A program made the position numbers and the translations under genes. Shown piece after piece: positions 9,145 through 17,975 of a stretch of 64,000 bases of DNA. The notes beneath the pieces were generated by a model, which ran no database searches, was not told the DNA's origin, and worked only from the letters and a program-made list of their open reading frames with translations. Within the stretch, counting starts at the first letter, position 1; each line of letters starts with the position of its first letter. The DNA is from CAUPWF01 sp963515125 (GTDB taxonomy: Bacteria > Bacillota > Clostridia > Lachnospirales > Lachnospiraceae), in assembly GCA_052116865.1 (NCBI GenBank), contig JBQKKG010000004.1, positions 62,001 through 126,000 of the forward strand, in the 5' to 3' direction.

Positions 9145-10158
9145 ATGGCTAGTGTAGGAGTACTAGGAGCTGGAAGTTGGGGAACTGCTTTGGCAATATT
9201 ATTGCATCAAAATGGGCATCAAGTAACATTATGGTCGATTAATAACGAAGAAGTAGAAATGCTTCGAAAAGAACGTGAGCATAGAAACAAGCTACCAGGA
9301 GTAAAATTACCGAAAGAACTTATGATAACAAATAAGTTGGAAGAGGCAATTTTAGAGAAAGATTTTATGGTTTTAGCTGTGCCGTCTCCATTTACAAGAG
9401 CTACTGCACATAGTATGAAGTCATACGTTGTAGAAAATCAAAAAATTGTAAATGTGGCAAAGGGAATTGAAGAATCAACGTTAATGACATTATCAGAACA
9501 AATCGAAGAAGAGGTTCCACAAGCAGATGTAGCAGTATTATCTGGTCCAAGTCACGCGGAAGAAGTTGGTAGAGGACTTCCAACTACGTGTGTGATTGGT
9601 GCAAAAACACAAACTACAGCTGAATATTTGCAACAAGCATTTATGAGCGAAGTATTCCGTGTATACACGAGTCCTGATATCTTAGGAATAGAATTAGGTG
9701 GATCTTTGAAAAATGTTATAGCTTTGGCTGCAGGTATTGCAGATGGATTAGGTTATGGAGATAATACAAAAGCAGCACTTATTACTCGCGGTATTACTGA
9801 GATTTCAAGGCTAGGTGTTAAAATGGGAGGTAAAATAGAGTCCTTTACGGGGCTTACTGGTATTGGAGATTTAATTGTAACTTGTGCCAGTGTGCACAGC
9901 CGAAATAGGAAAGCTGGGTATTTGATGGGACAAGGAAAAAGTATGCAAGAAGCAATGGATGAAGTACAAATGGTAGTGGAAGGCGTATATTCTGCAAAAG
10001 CAGCCGTTAAATTAGCACACAAATACGGAGTCGCAATGCCAATTACAGAACAAGTAAACTTAGTATTATTTGAGGGAAAAAATCCATCAGAAGCAGTGAG
10101 TGAACTTATGTTACGAGATGGGAAAATAGAACATTCAGATTTACCTTGGGAAGCGTAA
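9145..10158 (+). CDS. gpsA: Glycerol-3-phosphate dehydrogenase [NAD(P)+]
   Basis: Reduces dihydroxyacetone phosphate to sn-glycerol 3-phosphate for lipid synthesis. The 337 residues begin with the dinucleotide loop GVLGAGSWGTALA; LSGPSHAEEV and the catalytic lysine region GGSLKNVIALAAG are present, and the C-terminus carries the helical domain with FTGLTGIGDL. ATG 9145 is selected because AGGAGGT precedes it by 6 bases; an in-frame ATG at 9115 would overlap plsY and adds residues the family lacks. It is the last gene of the operon, and transcription probably ends in the palindromic repeat that follows. Confidence 0.97.
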   Translation: MASVGVLGAGSWGTALAILLHQNGHQVTLWSINNEEVEMLRKEREHRNKLPGVKLPKELMITNKLEEAILEKDFMVLAVPSPFTRATAHSMKSYVVENQKIVNVAKGIEESTLMTLSEQIEEEVPQADVAVLSGPSHAEEVGRGLPTTCVIGAKTQTTAEYLQQAFMSEVFRVYTSPDILGIELGGSLKNVIALAAGIADGLGYGDNTKAALITRGITEISRLGVKMGGKIESFTGLTGIGDLIVTCASVHSRNRKAGYLMGQGKSMQEAMDEVQMVVEGVYSAKAAVKLAHKYGVAMPITEQVNLVLFEGKNPSEAVSELMLRDGKIEHSDLPWEA

Positions 10159-10181
10159 GCGGAAAGTCGAATCGAAAAATA

Positions 10182-10253
10182 GATGGGGACGGGGGCATTC
10201 AGAGCAACTACAGGATTTATCCTGTGGTGCGGAAGAATGCCCCCGTCCCCATC
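10182..10253. repeat. Palindromic repeat element, copy 1
   Basis: A 72-base element with nested dyads. The outer arms are GATGGGGACGGGGGCATTC (10182-10200) and its exact complement (10235-10253); the inner hairpin ACAGGATTTATCCTGT is self-complementary. A second copy lies at 13012-13075. Both end 2 bases before the stop codon of a convergent LysR gene. It has REP-like character and could act as a bidirectional terminator, though it lacks a T run. Confidence 0.85.
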
Positions 10254-10255
10254 AT

Positions 10256-11146
10256 CTAATTGCTGATATCACGCGTTGCTTTCACAAATTCTATAAAACT
10301 TTTTACAGCAGGAGCGAGATAACGATTTTTATGGTATGCCATGTATACAGTATGATGGTAATTACTTTTGCTCAAGGGAAGAACAGCCACCTTGGCTTGG
10401 TGTATGGCGGCAACATTTGCAACCAAAGCAATACCAAAGCCTTCTTCTACCAAAGACGCAATAGCGTATTCATCAGCAGCTTCGCAAATGACATTAGGCG
10501 TAATTTGGTTAGATTTTAAAATTTTCCGGGTATAGTTGCCCAATCCAGAATACATGTTGTAGGTAATCAAAGGATAAGTATTAAAAACATTAAAATCTAC
10601 GGATGTGTTTGTCGAAAGAGGATGATTCAGTGAGACAATGATTACCATTTCCTGCCGTAATATTGGAACAAAATCAAGTTCCGGATAATTTTCTGCAAAC
10701 GAACCAAAAATGACATCAAATTTATTAGATTTTAATCCTTTAATCATTTCAATAGTAAAATCTTGCGATAGAGTAAAGGTGACATTATGATTATTTTTAT
10801 ATTCCAAAAAATTATGCATTAATTTAGGAATATACTCTTTTGCTAAGGGGGAAACATATGCGATATCAATATGTCCTTCTGTAGTAGAGACTAACTGGCG
10901 CATTTTCTCTTTGGTAATTTCAACATCATTTATGATAATATTTACATGGTCTAAAAATATCTTACCACATTTGGTCAAAATAACATTTCTACCAGATTTT
11001 TCAAAAAGAAATAGACCAAGTTCTTCCTCGAGATTAGCCATGGAGCGACTTAAACTGGGTTGTGAGATATTCAATTTTTCAGCAGCTTGTCTGTAATGTT
11101 GCGTGATAGCAATTGTTCGAAAGTAATAAAGTTGTTGTAATGTCAT
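10256..11146 (-). CDS. LysR family regulator of the hydroaromatic island, unit 1
   Basis: A 296-residue LysR-type transcription factor. The N-terminal winged helix reads YFRTIAITQHYRQAAEKLNI followed by SQPSLSRSMANLEEELG, and the C-terminal co-inducer domain (about residues 90-290) includes the family's GFGIALV near residue 250. The ATG follows AGGAGG. It is divergent from aroE1-aroD and shares a 150-base intergenic region with it, the classic layout for a LysR factor controlling the neighbouring operon. Its paralogue at 13078-13965 is organised the same way. The ligand is inferred to be a hydroaromatic acid such as shikimate or quinate. Confidence 0.93.
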   Translation of the reverse strand: MTLQQLYYFRTIAITQHYRQAAEKLNISQPSLSRSMANLEEELGLFLFEKSGRNVILTKCGKIFLDHVNIIINDVEITKEKMRQLVSTTEGHIDIAYVSPLAKEYIPKLMHNFLEYKNNHNVTFTLSQDFTIEMIKGLKSNKFDVIFGSFAENYPELDFVPILRQEMVIIVSLNHPLSTNTSVDFNVFNTYPLITYNMYSGLGNYTRKILKSNQITPNVICEAADEYAIASLVEEGFGIALVANVAAIHQAKVAVLPLSKSNYHHTVYMAYHKNRYLAPAVKSFIEFVKATRDISN

Positions 11147-11190
11147 AGGTCCTCCTAGAATATATAATCAATTATTTAATTATATAGCTA

Positions 11191-11211
11191 TTGATAGAGA
11201 AAAGCTATCAA
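11191..11211. promoter_or_regulatory. Perfect dyad, candidate LysR operator
   Basis: TTGATAG-N7-CTATCAA, an exact 7+7 inverted repeat centred in the LysR / aroE1 intergenic region. A TATAAT lies 10 bases downstream (11221-11226), which would fit activation from a site overlapping the -35 region. Confidence 0.55.
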
Positions 11212-11296
11212 AATATGCAATATAATGTATTTGAAGTATGGAAGTAATAGAGATATAATTAAGTTAAATAATTATCAAACAAAAAGGAGAAAAATT

Positions 11297-12172
11297 ATGG
11301 CAGAAAGAATAACAGGACACACAGAACTAATTGGACTAATGGCATACCCAATTAGACATTCAAGTTCACCAGCAATGCACAATGAGGCTTTTGCTAAATT
11401 GGGCTATGATTATGCATATCTTGCATTTGAAGTAGACAATAGCACGTTAGAGGATGCTGTAAAAGGATTAAGAGCTTTAAAAATGCGAGGGTCCAATGTA
11501 TCAATGCCTAATAAAACGGTTATTGGTAAATACTTAGATGAATTGTCACCAGCAGCTGAGTTATGTGGGGCGGTCAATACTGTAGTAAATGATAATGGAC
11601 ATTTAGTTGGTCATATAACAGATGGAATTGGTTTTATGCAGGCATTAAAAGATAATGATATTGACGTGATTGGAAAGAAAATGACAATTGTTGGTGCTGG
11701 TGGTGCGGCTACGGCTATTGAAATTCAAGCTGCATTAGATGGTGTGTCAGAGATATCTATCTTTAATAGAAAAGATGATTTCTGGGAACGAGCAGTCAAC
11801 AATACAAAGAATATCAATGAAAAGACCAATTGTAAGGCAACATTATATGATTTGGCAGACTTAGATCAATTAAAAAAAGAAATAGAAACCAGTTACCTGT
11901 TCACAAATGCAACTGGAGTTGGAATGAAACCATTGGAAGGACAAACATATATTCCAGATAAATCTTTCCTAAGAAAGGATCTGATGGTGGTAGATGTGGT
12001 ATATTCTCCTAGAGAAACAGCATTGTTGACAATGGCAAAAGAGGTTGGATGTAAATGTATGAATGGGTTAGGAATGATGTTGTTCCAAGGATCAGCTGCA
12101 TTTGAAATGTGGACAGGTGAACCTATGCCTATTCCTTATATGAAAGAAGTGTTGGATATTAAGTATGACTAA
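11297..12172 (+). CDS. Shikimate/quinate dehydrogenase, YdiB-like, copy 1
   Basis: NAD(P)-dependent oxidoreductase of the AroE/YdiB family acting on shikimate or quinate and their 3-keto forms. In its 291 residues the substrate serines are in AYPIRHSSSPAMHN, the catalytic lysine is K73 (SMPNKT), AVNT is at 92-95 and the catalytic aspartate is D109 in GHITDG. The dinucleotide loop GAGGAA is followed by an FNRKDD block, which resembles E. coli YdiB more than AroE. The usual NTDG motif reads ITDG. ATG 11297 follows AAAAAGGAGA; the ORF extends upstream but without a ribosome site. It is paired with aroD, as ydiB is in E. coli. Two more paralogues lie downstream, so a catabolic rather than biosynthetic role is likely. 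Confidence 0.9.
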   Translation: MAERITGHTELIGLMAYPIRHSSSPAMHNEAFAKLGYDYAYLAFEVDNSTLEDAVKGLRALKMRGSNVSMPNKTVIGKYLDELSPAAELCGAVNTVVNDNGHLVGHITDGIGFMQALKDNDIDVIGKKMTIVGAGGAATAIEIQAALDGVSEISIFNRKDDFWERAVNNTKNINEKTNCKATLYDLADLDQLKKEIETSYLFTNATGVGMKPLEGQTYIPDKSFLRKDLMVVDVVYSPRETALLTMAKEVGCKCMNGLGMMLFQGSAAFEMWTGEPMPIPYMKEVLDIKYD

Positions 12173-12212
12173 AGGAAATGACTAATAAAGATAAGAGAAA
12201 GGTCAGATTAGA

Positions 12213-12974
12213 ATGAATACTGTAAAAATTCGAAATGTTGAGATCGGTACAGGCATACCTAAAATATGTGTACCCATTGTTGGAATAACAAGAAAAGAAA
12301 TTATAGAAGAAGCTAAGACATTTCACGAAATACCAGTTGATATTGTGGAGTGGAGAGTTGATTGGTATGACAAAGTGTTTGAGGTAGAGCAAGTAATTGA
12401 GACTGCAAAACAATTAAGAGAAGCATTGGGTGAGATTCCAGTGTTATTTACCTTTCGGACCTCGAAAGAGGGAGGAGAGAAGGCCATTGATACAGTACAA
12501 TATGAAGAATTAATTGAAGCGGTTGCAGCTTCAGAATATATTGATATGGTAGATGTAGAGGCATTCACAGGGGATGAGATTGTAAAGCGAATCGTTACAT
12601 CCGTTCATGAACATGGTGTCAAAGTAGTAGGATCAAATCATCATTTTGACAGAACACCAGATAAAGAAGATATTATAAAAAGATTAAAGAAAATGCAGGA
12701 ATTGGGGACTGATATACCTAAGATTGCGGTAATGCCGCAATCAAAAAGAGATGTATTGACATTGTTATCAGCAACAAATGAAATGGTTGAAAAATATGCA
12801 GATAGACCGATTATTACGATGTCAATGGCAGGGACAGGAGTTATTAGCCGATTAGCGGGAGAAGTATTTGGCTCCGCATTAACATTTGGAGCAGCCAAGA
12901 AAGCATCAGCACCAGGTCAAATAGGAGTAAATGAATTAGAGCAAGTATTAACAATTATACATCAAAGTTGCTAA
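12213..12974 (+). CDS. aroD: Type I 3-dehydroquinate dehydratase
   Basis: Schiff-base dehydratase that interconverts 3-dehydroquinate and 3-dehydroshikimate. The 253 residues match the E. coli enzyme almost position for position: the catalytic histidine is H143 in SNHHFDRTP and the Schiff-base lysine is K170 in DIPKIAVMPQS. The N-terminal VEWRVDWY and C-terminal SMAGTGVISRL blocks are also intact. It lies 40 bases after aroE1 in one operon. In this context it would serve quinate breakdown by linking the quinate and shikimate branches; it could also supply the biosynthetic pathway. The operon ends at palindromic repeat copy 2. Confidence 0.96.
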   Translation: MNTVKIRNVEIGTGIPKICVPIVGITRKEIIEEAKTFHEIPVDIVEWRVDWYDKVFEVEQVIETAKQLREALGEIPVLFTFRTSKEGGEKAIDTVQYEELIEAVAASEYIDMVDVEAFTGDEIVKRIVTSVHEHGVKVVGSNHHFDRTPDKEDIIKRLKKMQELGTDIPKIAVMPQSKRDVLTLLSATNEMVEKYADRPIITMSMAGTGVISRLAGEVFGSALTFGAAKKASAPGQIGVNELEQVLTIIHQSC

Positions 12975-13011
12975 TAATTTTGGCGAGTAAAAAACACAAT
13001 CGAAAGATAAA

Positions 13012-13075
13012 TGGGGACGGGGCATTCAGAGCAACCACAGGATTTATCCTGTGGTGCACAAGAATGCCCCGTCCC
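13012..13075. repeat. Palindromic repeat element, copy 2
   Basis: Same element as 10182-10253. The outer arms are GGGGACGGGGCATTC and GAATGCCCCGTCCC, and the inner hairpin CCACAGGATTTATCCTGTGG is nearly identical to copy 1. Copy 1 has five G facing five C where this copy has four facing four, so the stem is preserved by matched changes. It lies between convergent aroD and LysR 2. Confidence 0.85.
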
Positions 13076-13077
13076 TT

Positions 13078-13965
13078 CTATATTTCTGCATGTTCTTTGA
13101 CATATCTCTTAAAGTCTTCTATTACAGGAACCTGATAAGAATCTTTAAGTGTTGCCATGTAAAAAATTCTTTCCCATGTAGGACTCTCTATATGAATGAT
13201 TTTTAGACTCATTAAATCAAGAATTGGCATGCTAGGGACAACTGCAATACCAAATTTTTGAGCAACTAATCCAGCAACTGCTTGATCCTCTTCTATCTCA
13301 TAGGCAATGATAGGTTTGCCACCACATTTGTCAAATAAGCCATCAATAATAGGTCTTAATCCACTTCGTTTAGAAAATACAACTTGTGGATAAGGTAAAG
13401 TCTCCGATAAATCAACAGTTTCCTGAGCTGCTAAGGGGTGCTCCGGTGGTACAATAAGTACTAATTCTTGTCTTGCAATTGGAGTGAATGATATACTAGG
13501 TTCATTTTCCATCTTGGAGCAAAAAGCAATGTCGTAATTTTTTGCTTTCAGACCATCGATAATATCTGGAGTTAGTCCGCTAGAATTATAAAATTTAAAA
13601 TCTATCTTACGCTCAGGATGTGTATCGAGAAATCCGCGTACGAAATGAGGAACTAAATGAGTGCTAAGGGTTCGTAATAGTGCAATATCAATGATACCCT
13701 CTCCACTACTTGCCATTTGTAGATTGTTGATGCTTGATTCTAATAAAGCTAATGAGTGTTCTACGTCTACTAAAAAAGCTTTACCACATTTTGTAAGAAC
13801 AATATTACGCCCTTCTTTTTCGAATAATTTAACACCAAGCTCTTTTTCTAAAGAAGAGATGGCATGACTGAGGCTGGGCTGAGTAATCGCTAATATTTCA
13901 GCAGCTCTAGTGTAGTGCTCTAAATGAGCTAATGTTACAAAGTAACGCAAATGATATAAGTTCAT
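13078..13965 (-). CDS. LysR family regulator of the hydroaromatic island, unit 2
   Basis: A 295-residue LysR-type regulator with the helix-turn-helix HYTRAAEILAITQPSLSHAI and the co-inducer domain from about residue 90. ATG 13965 is preferred because GGAGG lies 6 bases before it; the ORF extends 15 codons further upstream without support. It is paralogous to the LysR at 10256-11146 and is divergent from the long operon that begins at 14209. It probably controls that operon in response to a hydroaromatic ligand. Its 3' end lies 2 bases from repeat copy 2, the same arrangement as the first LysR. Confidence 0.93.
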   Translation of the reverse strand: MNLYHLRYFVTLAHLEHYTRAAEILAITQPSLSHAISSLEKELGVKLFEKEGRNIVLTKCGKAFLVDVEHSLALLESSINNLQMASSGEGIIDIALLRTLSTHLVPHFVRGFLDTHPERKIDFKFYNSSGLTPDIIDGLKAKNYDIAFCSKMENEPSISFTPIARQELVLIVPPEHPLAAQETVDLSETLPYPQVVFSKRSGLRPIIDGLFDKCGGKPIIAYEIEEDQAVAGLVAQKFGIAVVPSMPILDLMSLKIIHIESPTWERIFYMATLKDSYQVPVIEDFKRYVKEHAEI

Positions 13966-14032
13966 TATATTCCTCCAACAGTTCTTAAACAACGCCAAAA
14001 GGCTAGGCACACAGTTACATATGATTGTATTT

Positions 14033-14097
14033 CATAGATTGACCAAATTATATCATAAACTATACACAAAATCTATGGATATATTGGGTAATACCAA
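14033..14097. promoter_or_regulatory. Inverted repeats in the LysR 2 divergent region
   Basis: The intergenic region 13966-14208 is 243 bases. CATAGATT (14033-14040) is matched by AATCTATG (14070-14077), and TTGG-N6-CCAA lies at 14084-14097, with LysR-like T-N11-A spacing. They are candidate operators; no strong sigma-A promoter could be assigned. Confidence 0.4.
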
Positions 14098-14208
14098 TTT
14101 GTTTTTTTTTTAACAACACAATATAATTAAATTACAATAAAAGTTATAAAATTAACCTACAATAAAAAGAATGCTTGTTTAATTTTAACAATGGAAGGAG
14201 AAATTATT

Positions 14209-15048
14209 ATGTCAAAAAAACATCCAATTACAGTAAGTTCATGGACTTTAGGGGATCAATGCACATTTGAAGAACGAGTGATTGCAGCAAAAGAAGCGGG
14301 GTATGAAGGAATTGGTTTACGTGCAGAAATTTATGTAGATGCACTAAATGAAGGATTATTTGATGAAGATATTCTTTCGATTCTTGATAAGCATGATATG
14401 AAAGTGACAGAAGTAGAATACATCGTACAATGGGCAGAGGAAGATCGTTCTTATGAACAAAAATTCAAGGAACAAATGTGTTTCCATATGTGTGAATTAT
14501 TCAATGTAAAACAAATCAATTGTGGGCTCATGGAAAACTACTCAGTAGAATACACCGCACAAAAGTTGAAAGAATTATGCCATAGAGCTGGAAAATTTAT
14601 CATTGGTGTTGAGCCAATGCCATATAGTGGATTACCAAATTTAGAAAAAGCATGGCAAGTTGTGAAAATGGCAGATTGTGAAAATGGAATGCTAATTTTA
14701 GATACATGGCACTGGGTACGTGCAGATCAACCATATGACATTCTCACAGAAGAAATTGCAAAAAAAGTAGTTTCTATTCAGATTAACGATGCATATGAAA
14801 GACCATATGCAGCATCTATCTTAAGAGATGAGTCTATGCATGATCGTCTAGCACCAGGTGTTGGGGCAAAAGATACGGTTGGATTCTGCAAAATGTTAAA
14901 AAGTGCAGGGGTAAATCCAAATGCTGTAGGTGTAGAAGTTATTTCTGATGCATACTTAGCAGAGGGATTGAAAGAAGCAGCCAGATATACATATGACAAT
15001 ACAGTAAAAGTATTAAAAGAGGCTTGGCCAGAATTATTAGAAGATTAA
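14209..15048 (+). CDS. AP-endonuclease-family-2 TIM barrel, possible 3-dehydroshikimate dehydratase or isomerase
   Basis: A 279-residue sugar-phosphate isomerase/epimerase-fold TIM barrel. The conserved metal-binding residues of the fold are visible: E in IGVEPMP, D and H in LDTWHW, N in IQIND and E in VGVEVIS. Members of this fold include the QuiC/AsbF-type 3-dehydroshikimate dehydratases, inositol-pathway enzymes and hydroxypyruvate isomerases; I cannot tell the substrate from sequence alone. ATG 14209 follows GGAAGGAG; an in-frame ATG at 14191 overlaps the ribosome site. It is the first gene of the operon next to LysR 2. If it is a dehydratase, protocatechuate would be the product; an isomerase acting on a keto-hydroaromatic is an alternative. 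Confidence 0.75.
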   Translation: MSKKHPITVSSWTLGDQCTFEERVIAAKEAGYEGIGLRAEIYVDALNEGLFDEDILSILDKHDMKVTEVEYIVQWAEEDRSYEQKFKEQMCFHMCELFNVKQINCGLMENYSVEYTAQKLKELCHRAGKFIIGVEPMPYSGLPNLEKAWQVVKMADCENGMLILDTWHWVRADQPYDILTEEIAKKVVSIQINDAYERPYAASILRDESMHDRLAPGVGAKDTVGFCKMLKSAGVNPNAVGVEVISDAYLAEGLKEAARYTYDNTVKVLKEAWPELLED

Positions 15049-15079
15049 GAAAAATAGTGTTTGAGAGTGAGGAAATCAT

Positions 15080-17005
15080 ATGAAATTTAATGCAATGTTT
15101 TCACCAATTACAATTGGTAATATGGAAGTAAAAAATAGGTTTGTTGTTCCCCCGATGGGAAATAACTTTGCAAATACAGATGGTTCAATGAGTGAACAAT
15201 CAGTAGCATATTATAGAGAAAGAGCGAAAGGTGGATTTGGTTTAATTACTCTTGAGGCTACAGTGGTTCATCAAGGGGCAAAGGGTGGTCCTCGTAAACC
15301 ATGTTTGTTTGATGATAGTACCATTGAAAGTTTTAAAAATGTTGTAGATGCGTGTCATAAAGAAGGGGCAAAAGTATCCGTTCAATTACAAAATGCAGGA
15401 CCTGATGGAAATGCTAAGAATGCAGGGGCACCGATTCAAGCCGCATCAGCTATTCCAACAAAGTGCGGGAAGGACACACCATTAGCTGTAAAAACCGAAG
15501 ATGTATATAAATTGGTTGAAGGATATGGTGAAGCGGCTAGAAGAGCAATGGAAGCCGGCATTGACGCAGTAGAAATTCATATGGCACATGGATATTTAGT
15601 GAGTTCTTTTATCTCTCCAAGAACAAATAAACGTGTCGATGAATTTGGAGGCTGCTTCGAAAATAGAATGCGCTTTCCTCGATTAATCGTTGAAAAAGTA
15701 CGACAAGTGGTTGGCGACAAAGTTGCAATTCTTGCTCGTATCAATAGTTCTGATGAAGTGCTTGGCGGTATTGATGTACATGATAGTGCAGCAATTGCAG
15801 CTTATTTAGAAAGCTGCGGAGTGGATGCGTTACATGTCTCTAGAGCAGTACATATTAAAGATGAGTATATGTGGGCACCGACGACAATTCATGGTGGATT
15901 CTCTGCTGATTATGTAACGGAGATTAAAAAGGCTATTAGTATTCCTGTTATTACTGTTGGTCGTTATACAGAACCACAATATGCAGAGCTTTTGGTAAAA
16001 CAAGGCCGTGCAGACTTAGTAGCATTTGGTCGCCAAAGTTTAGCCGATCCTGCAATGCCAAAGAAGGCAATGGAAGAGCGATTGGAAGATATGACACCAT
16101 GTATCGCATGTCTACAAGGGTGTGTGGCAAATATGTTCCAAGGGAAACCTATTTGTTGCTTAACTAATCCTTGCTTGGGGCACGAATCTGAGGGGCTAAA
16201 GAAGGCGGAAAATGTGAAACGAGTTATGGTTATTGGTGGTGGTGTAGCCGGACTTTGTGCTGCCTATACTGCGGCAGAAAGAGGTCATCAAGTGACTGTT
16301 TATGAATCGACGGATACACTAGGTGGAAATATGAGACTTGCAGCATTCCCACCAGGTAAAGGTGACATCACAAATATGATTAGAAGTTATATAGTGAAAT
16401 GTGAAAAAGCTGGTGTTAATATTGTAATGAATAAAGAAGTAACACTTGACCTTGTAAAAGAAGAGAATCCAGATACAGTAGTAGTTGCAACAGGATCTAA
16501 GACATTGATTTTACCGATACCTGGTATTGACAATGAGGCAATCATCCATGGATCAGATTTATTAGACGGCAAGAAAGCTGCTGGGAAAAAAGTACTTGTT
16601 GTTGGTGGTGGTATGGTCGGATGTGAAACTGCTGCATTTTTAGGGGAACAAGAACATGAGGTTACAGTCATTGAATTCCGTGATACAGTAGGTGCAGATG
16701 TCATTCATGAACATAGGGTCTACCTTATGGAAGATTTTGAAAAGTACGGAATTAAAGAAATCACAAGTGCAAAAGTTTGTCAGTTCTATGAAGATGGTGT
16801 TACTTATGAATCGCCGGACGGAGTAAAACATGATGTTAGAGGATTTGACTCTGTAGTTCTTTCTATGGGATTTAGAAATTATAATCCGTTTGCAGAACAG
16901 CTTGAAGAACTTGGTAAGGAAACATATGTAATTGGAGATGCAACGAGAGCACGTAGAGCATTAGACGCAACACAGGAAGCATATGAGGCGGCAGTAAAAA
17001 TTTAA
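15080..17005 (+). CDS. Old-yellow-enzyme type FMN/FAD/4Fe-4S oxidoreductase (2-enoate or dienoyl reductase family)
   Basis: A 641-residue enzyme of the 2,4-dienoyl-CoA reductase / 2-enoate reductase family. Residues 1-330 form the FMN TIM barrel (VPPMGNNFAN, HMAHGYLVSSFISP). A 4Fe-4S cluster motif CX2CX3CX11C is complete at C341, C344, C348 and C360. Two dinucleotide folds follow, VIGGGVAG near residue 384 and VVGGGMVG near residue 505. Such enzymes reduce C=C bonds conjugated to a carbonyl or carboxyl using NAD(P)H. Here it sits between the TIM-barrel gene and aroE2. 3-Dehydroshikimate is an alpha,beta-unsaturated ketone, so it is a plausible substrate, but this is inference. Members of this family also act on bile acids and other enoates. 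Confidence 0.88.
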   Translation: MKFNAMFSPITIGNMEVKNRFVVPPMGNNFANTDGSMSEQSVAYYRERAKGGFGLITLEATVVHQGAKGGPRKPCLFDDSTIESFKNVVDACHKEGAKVSVQLQNAGPDGNAKNAGAPIQAASAIPTKCGKDTPLAVKTEDVYKLVEGYGEAARRAMEAGIDAVEIHMAHGYLVSSFISPRTNKRVDEFGGCFENRMRFPRLIVEKVRQVVGDKVAILARINSSDEVLGGIDVHDSAAIAAYLESCGVDALHVSRAVHIKDEYMWAPTTIHGGFSADYVTEIKKAISIPVITVGRYTEPQYAELLVKQGRADLVAFGRQSLADPAMPKKAMEERLEDMTPCIACLQGCVANMFQGKPICCLTNPCLGHESEGLKKAENVKRVMVIGGGVAGLCAAYTAAERGHQVTVYESTDTLGGNMRLAAFPPGKGDITNMIRSYIVKCEKAGVNIVMNKEVTLDLVKEENPDTVVVATGSKTLILPIPGIDNEAIIHGSDLLDGKKAAGKKVLVVGGGMVGCETAAFLGEQEHEVTVIEFRDTVGADVIHEHRVYLMEDFEKYGIKEITSAKVCQFYEDGVTYESPDGVKHDVRGFDSVVLSMGFRNYNPFAEQLEELGKETYVIGDATRARRALDATQEAYEAAVKI

Positions 17006-17058
17006 TGGAATGTCAGTGTAAACATTCAAAATAGCAACTAATTAGGAGGATAATAACA

Positions 17059-17940
17059 ATGGAAAGAAGGATTTCAGGCAGAACGGGATTGCTTGCTTTA
17101 ATTGGAACACCAGTTGGACATTCAGGATCCCCAGCAATGTATAATTTTAGTTTTCAACAACTTGGACTTGATTATGCATATATGGCTTTTGATATTAGTA
17201 TTGATCAAGTGCCGGCAGCACTTGATGCTATGCGTCTTTTTAAGATGCGTGGCTGTAATGTAACAATGCCATGTAAAAATGAAGTTGCAAAACATGTGGA
17301 TGAACTCTCACCAGCAGCACGTATTATTGGTGCTGTAAATACAATCGTAAATGAGGATGGTAAATTAGTAGGTCATATTACCGATGGCATTGGTTTTGTA
17401 CGTAATTTAAAAGAAAATAATATTGACGTGGGTGGTAAAAAAATTGTAGTATTAGGAGCAGGTGGCGCGGCTACAGCCATTCAAGTACAATGTGCATTGG
17501 ATGGTGCAAAGTCTATAGCTATTTTTAACCGCAATGATGAATTCTTTGAAAGAGCTCAGGGAACTGCAGAGAAGTTAAAAGCAGAAGTTCCAGAGTGTGA
17601 AGTAACTGTATATTCACTAGAAGATGCTGAGAAATTAGCAGAAGAAATTGCAACTGCAGATATTTTGGCAAATGCAACACTTGTTGGCATGAAGCCAAAT
17701 GATGGAGAAACATTAGTAGATAAAAGCTTATTAAGAAGCAACCTAGTAGTTGCAGATGCTGTATATAATCCCCCAAAGACACAATTAATTCTTGACGCAG
17801 AGGCAGTAGGATGCGAAAAAGCAATTGGAGGTTCAGGAATGTTATTGTGGCAAGGAGCAGCAGCATTTAAACTATATACAGGGTTGGAGATGCCAACAGC
17901 GGAATATCAAATATTTCAAAAAGAGCAGGCTTCGAAATAA
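17059..17940 (+). CDS. Shikimate/quinate dehydrogenase, YdiB-like, copy 2
   Basis: A 293-residue paralogue of the AroE/YdiB family. K73 (TMPCKN), AVNT at 92-95 and D109 in GHITDG align exactly with copy 1, while the substrate loop reads GTPVGHSGSPAMYN instead of the usual HSLSP..HN. The glycine loop GAGGAA and a YdiB-like NRNDEFFERA block follow. The start has AGGAGG 9 bases upstream. It is located between the flavoprotein and the MFS transporter in the LysR 2 operon. The changed substrate loop suggests a different hydroaromatic substrate or stereochemistry from copy 1. Function on shikimate or quinate is inferred. Confidence 0.88.
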   Translation: MERRISGRTGLLALIGTPVGHSGSPAMYNFSFQQLGLDYAYMAFDISIDQVPAALDAMRLFKMRGCNVTMPCKNEVAKHVDELSPAARIIGAVNTIVNEDGKLVGHITDGIGFVRNLKENNIDVGGKKIVVLGAGGAATAIQVQCALDGAKSIAIFNRNDEFFERAQGTAEKLKAEVPECEVTVYSLEDAEKLAEEIATADILANATLVGMKPNDGETLVDKSLLRSNLVVADAVYNPPKTQLILDAEAVGCEKAIGGSGMLLWQGAAAFKLYTGLEMPTAEYQIFQKEQASK

Positions 17941-17975
17941 AAAATAAAATCAGAATGGAAGAGGAGAAAGAAGGA

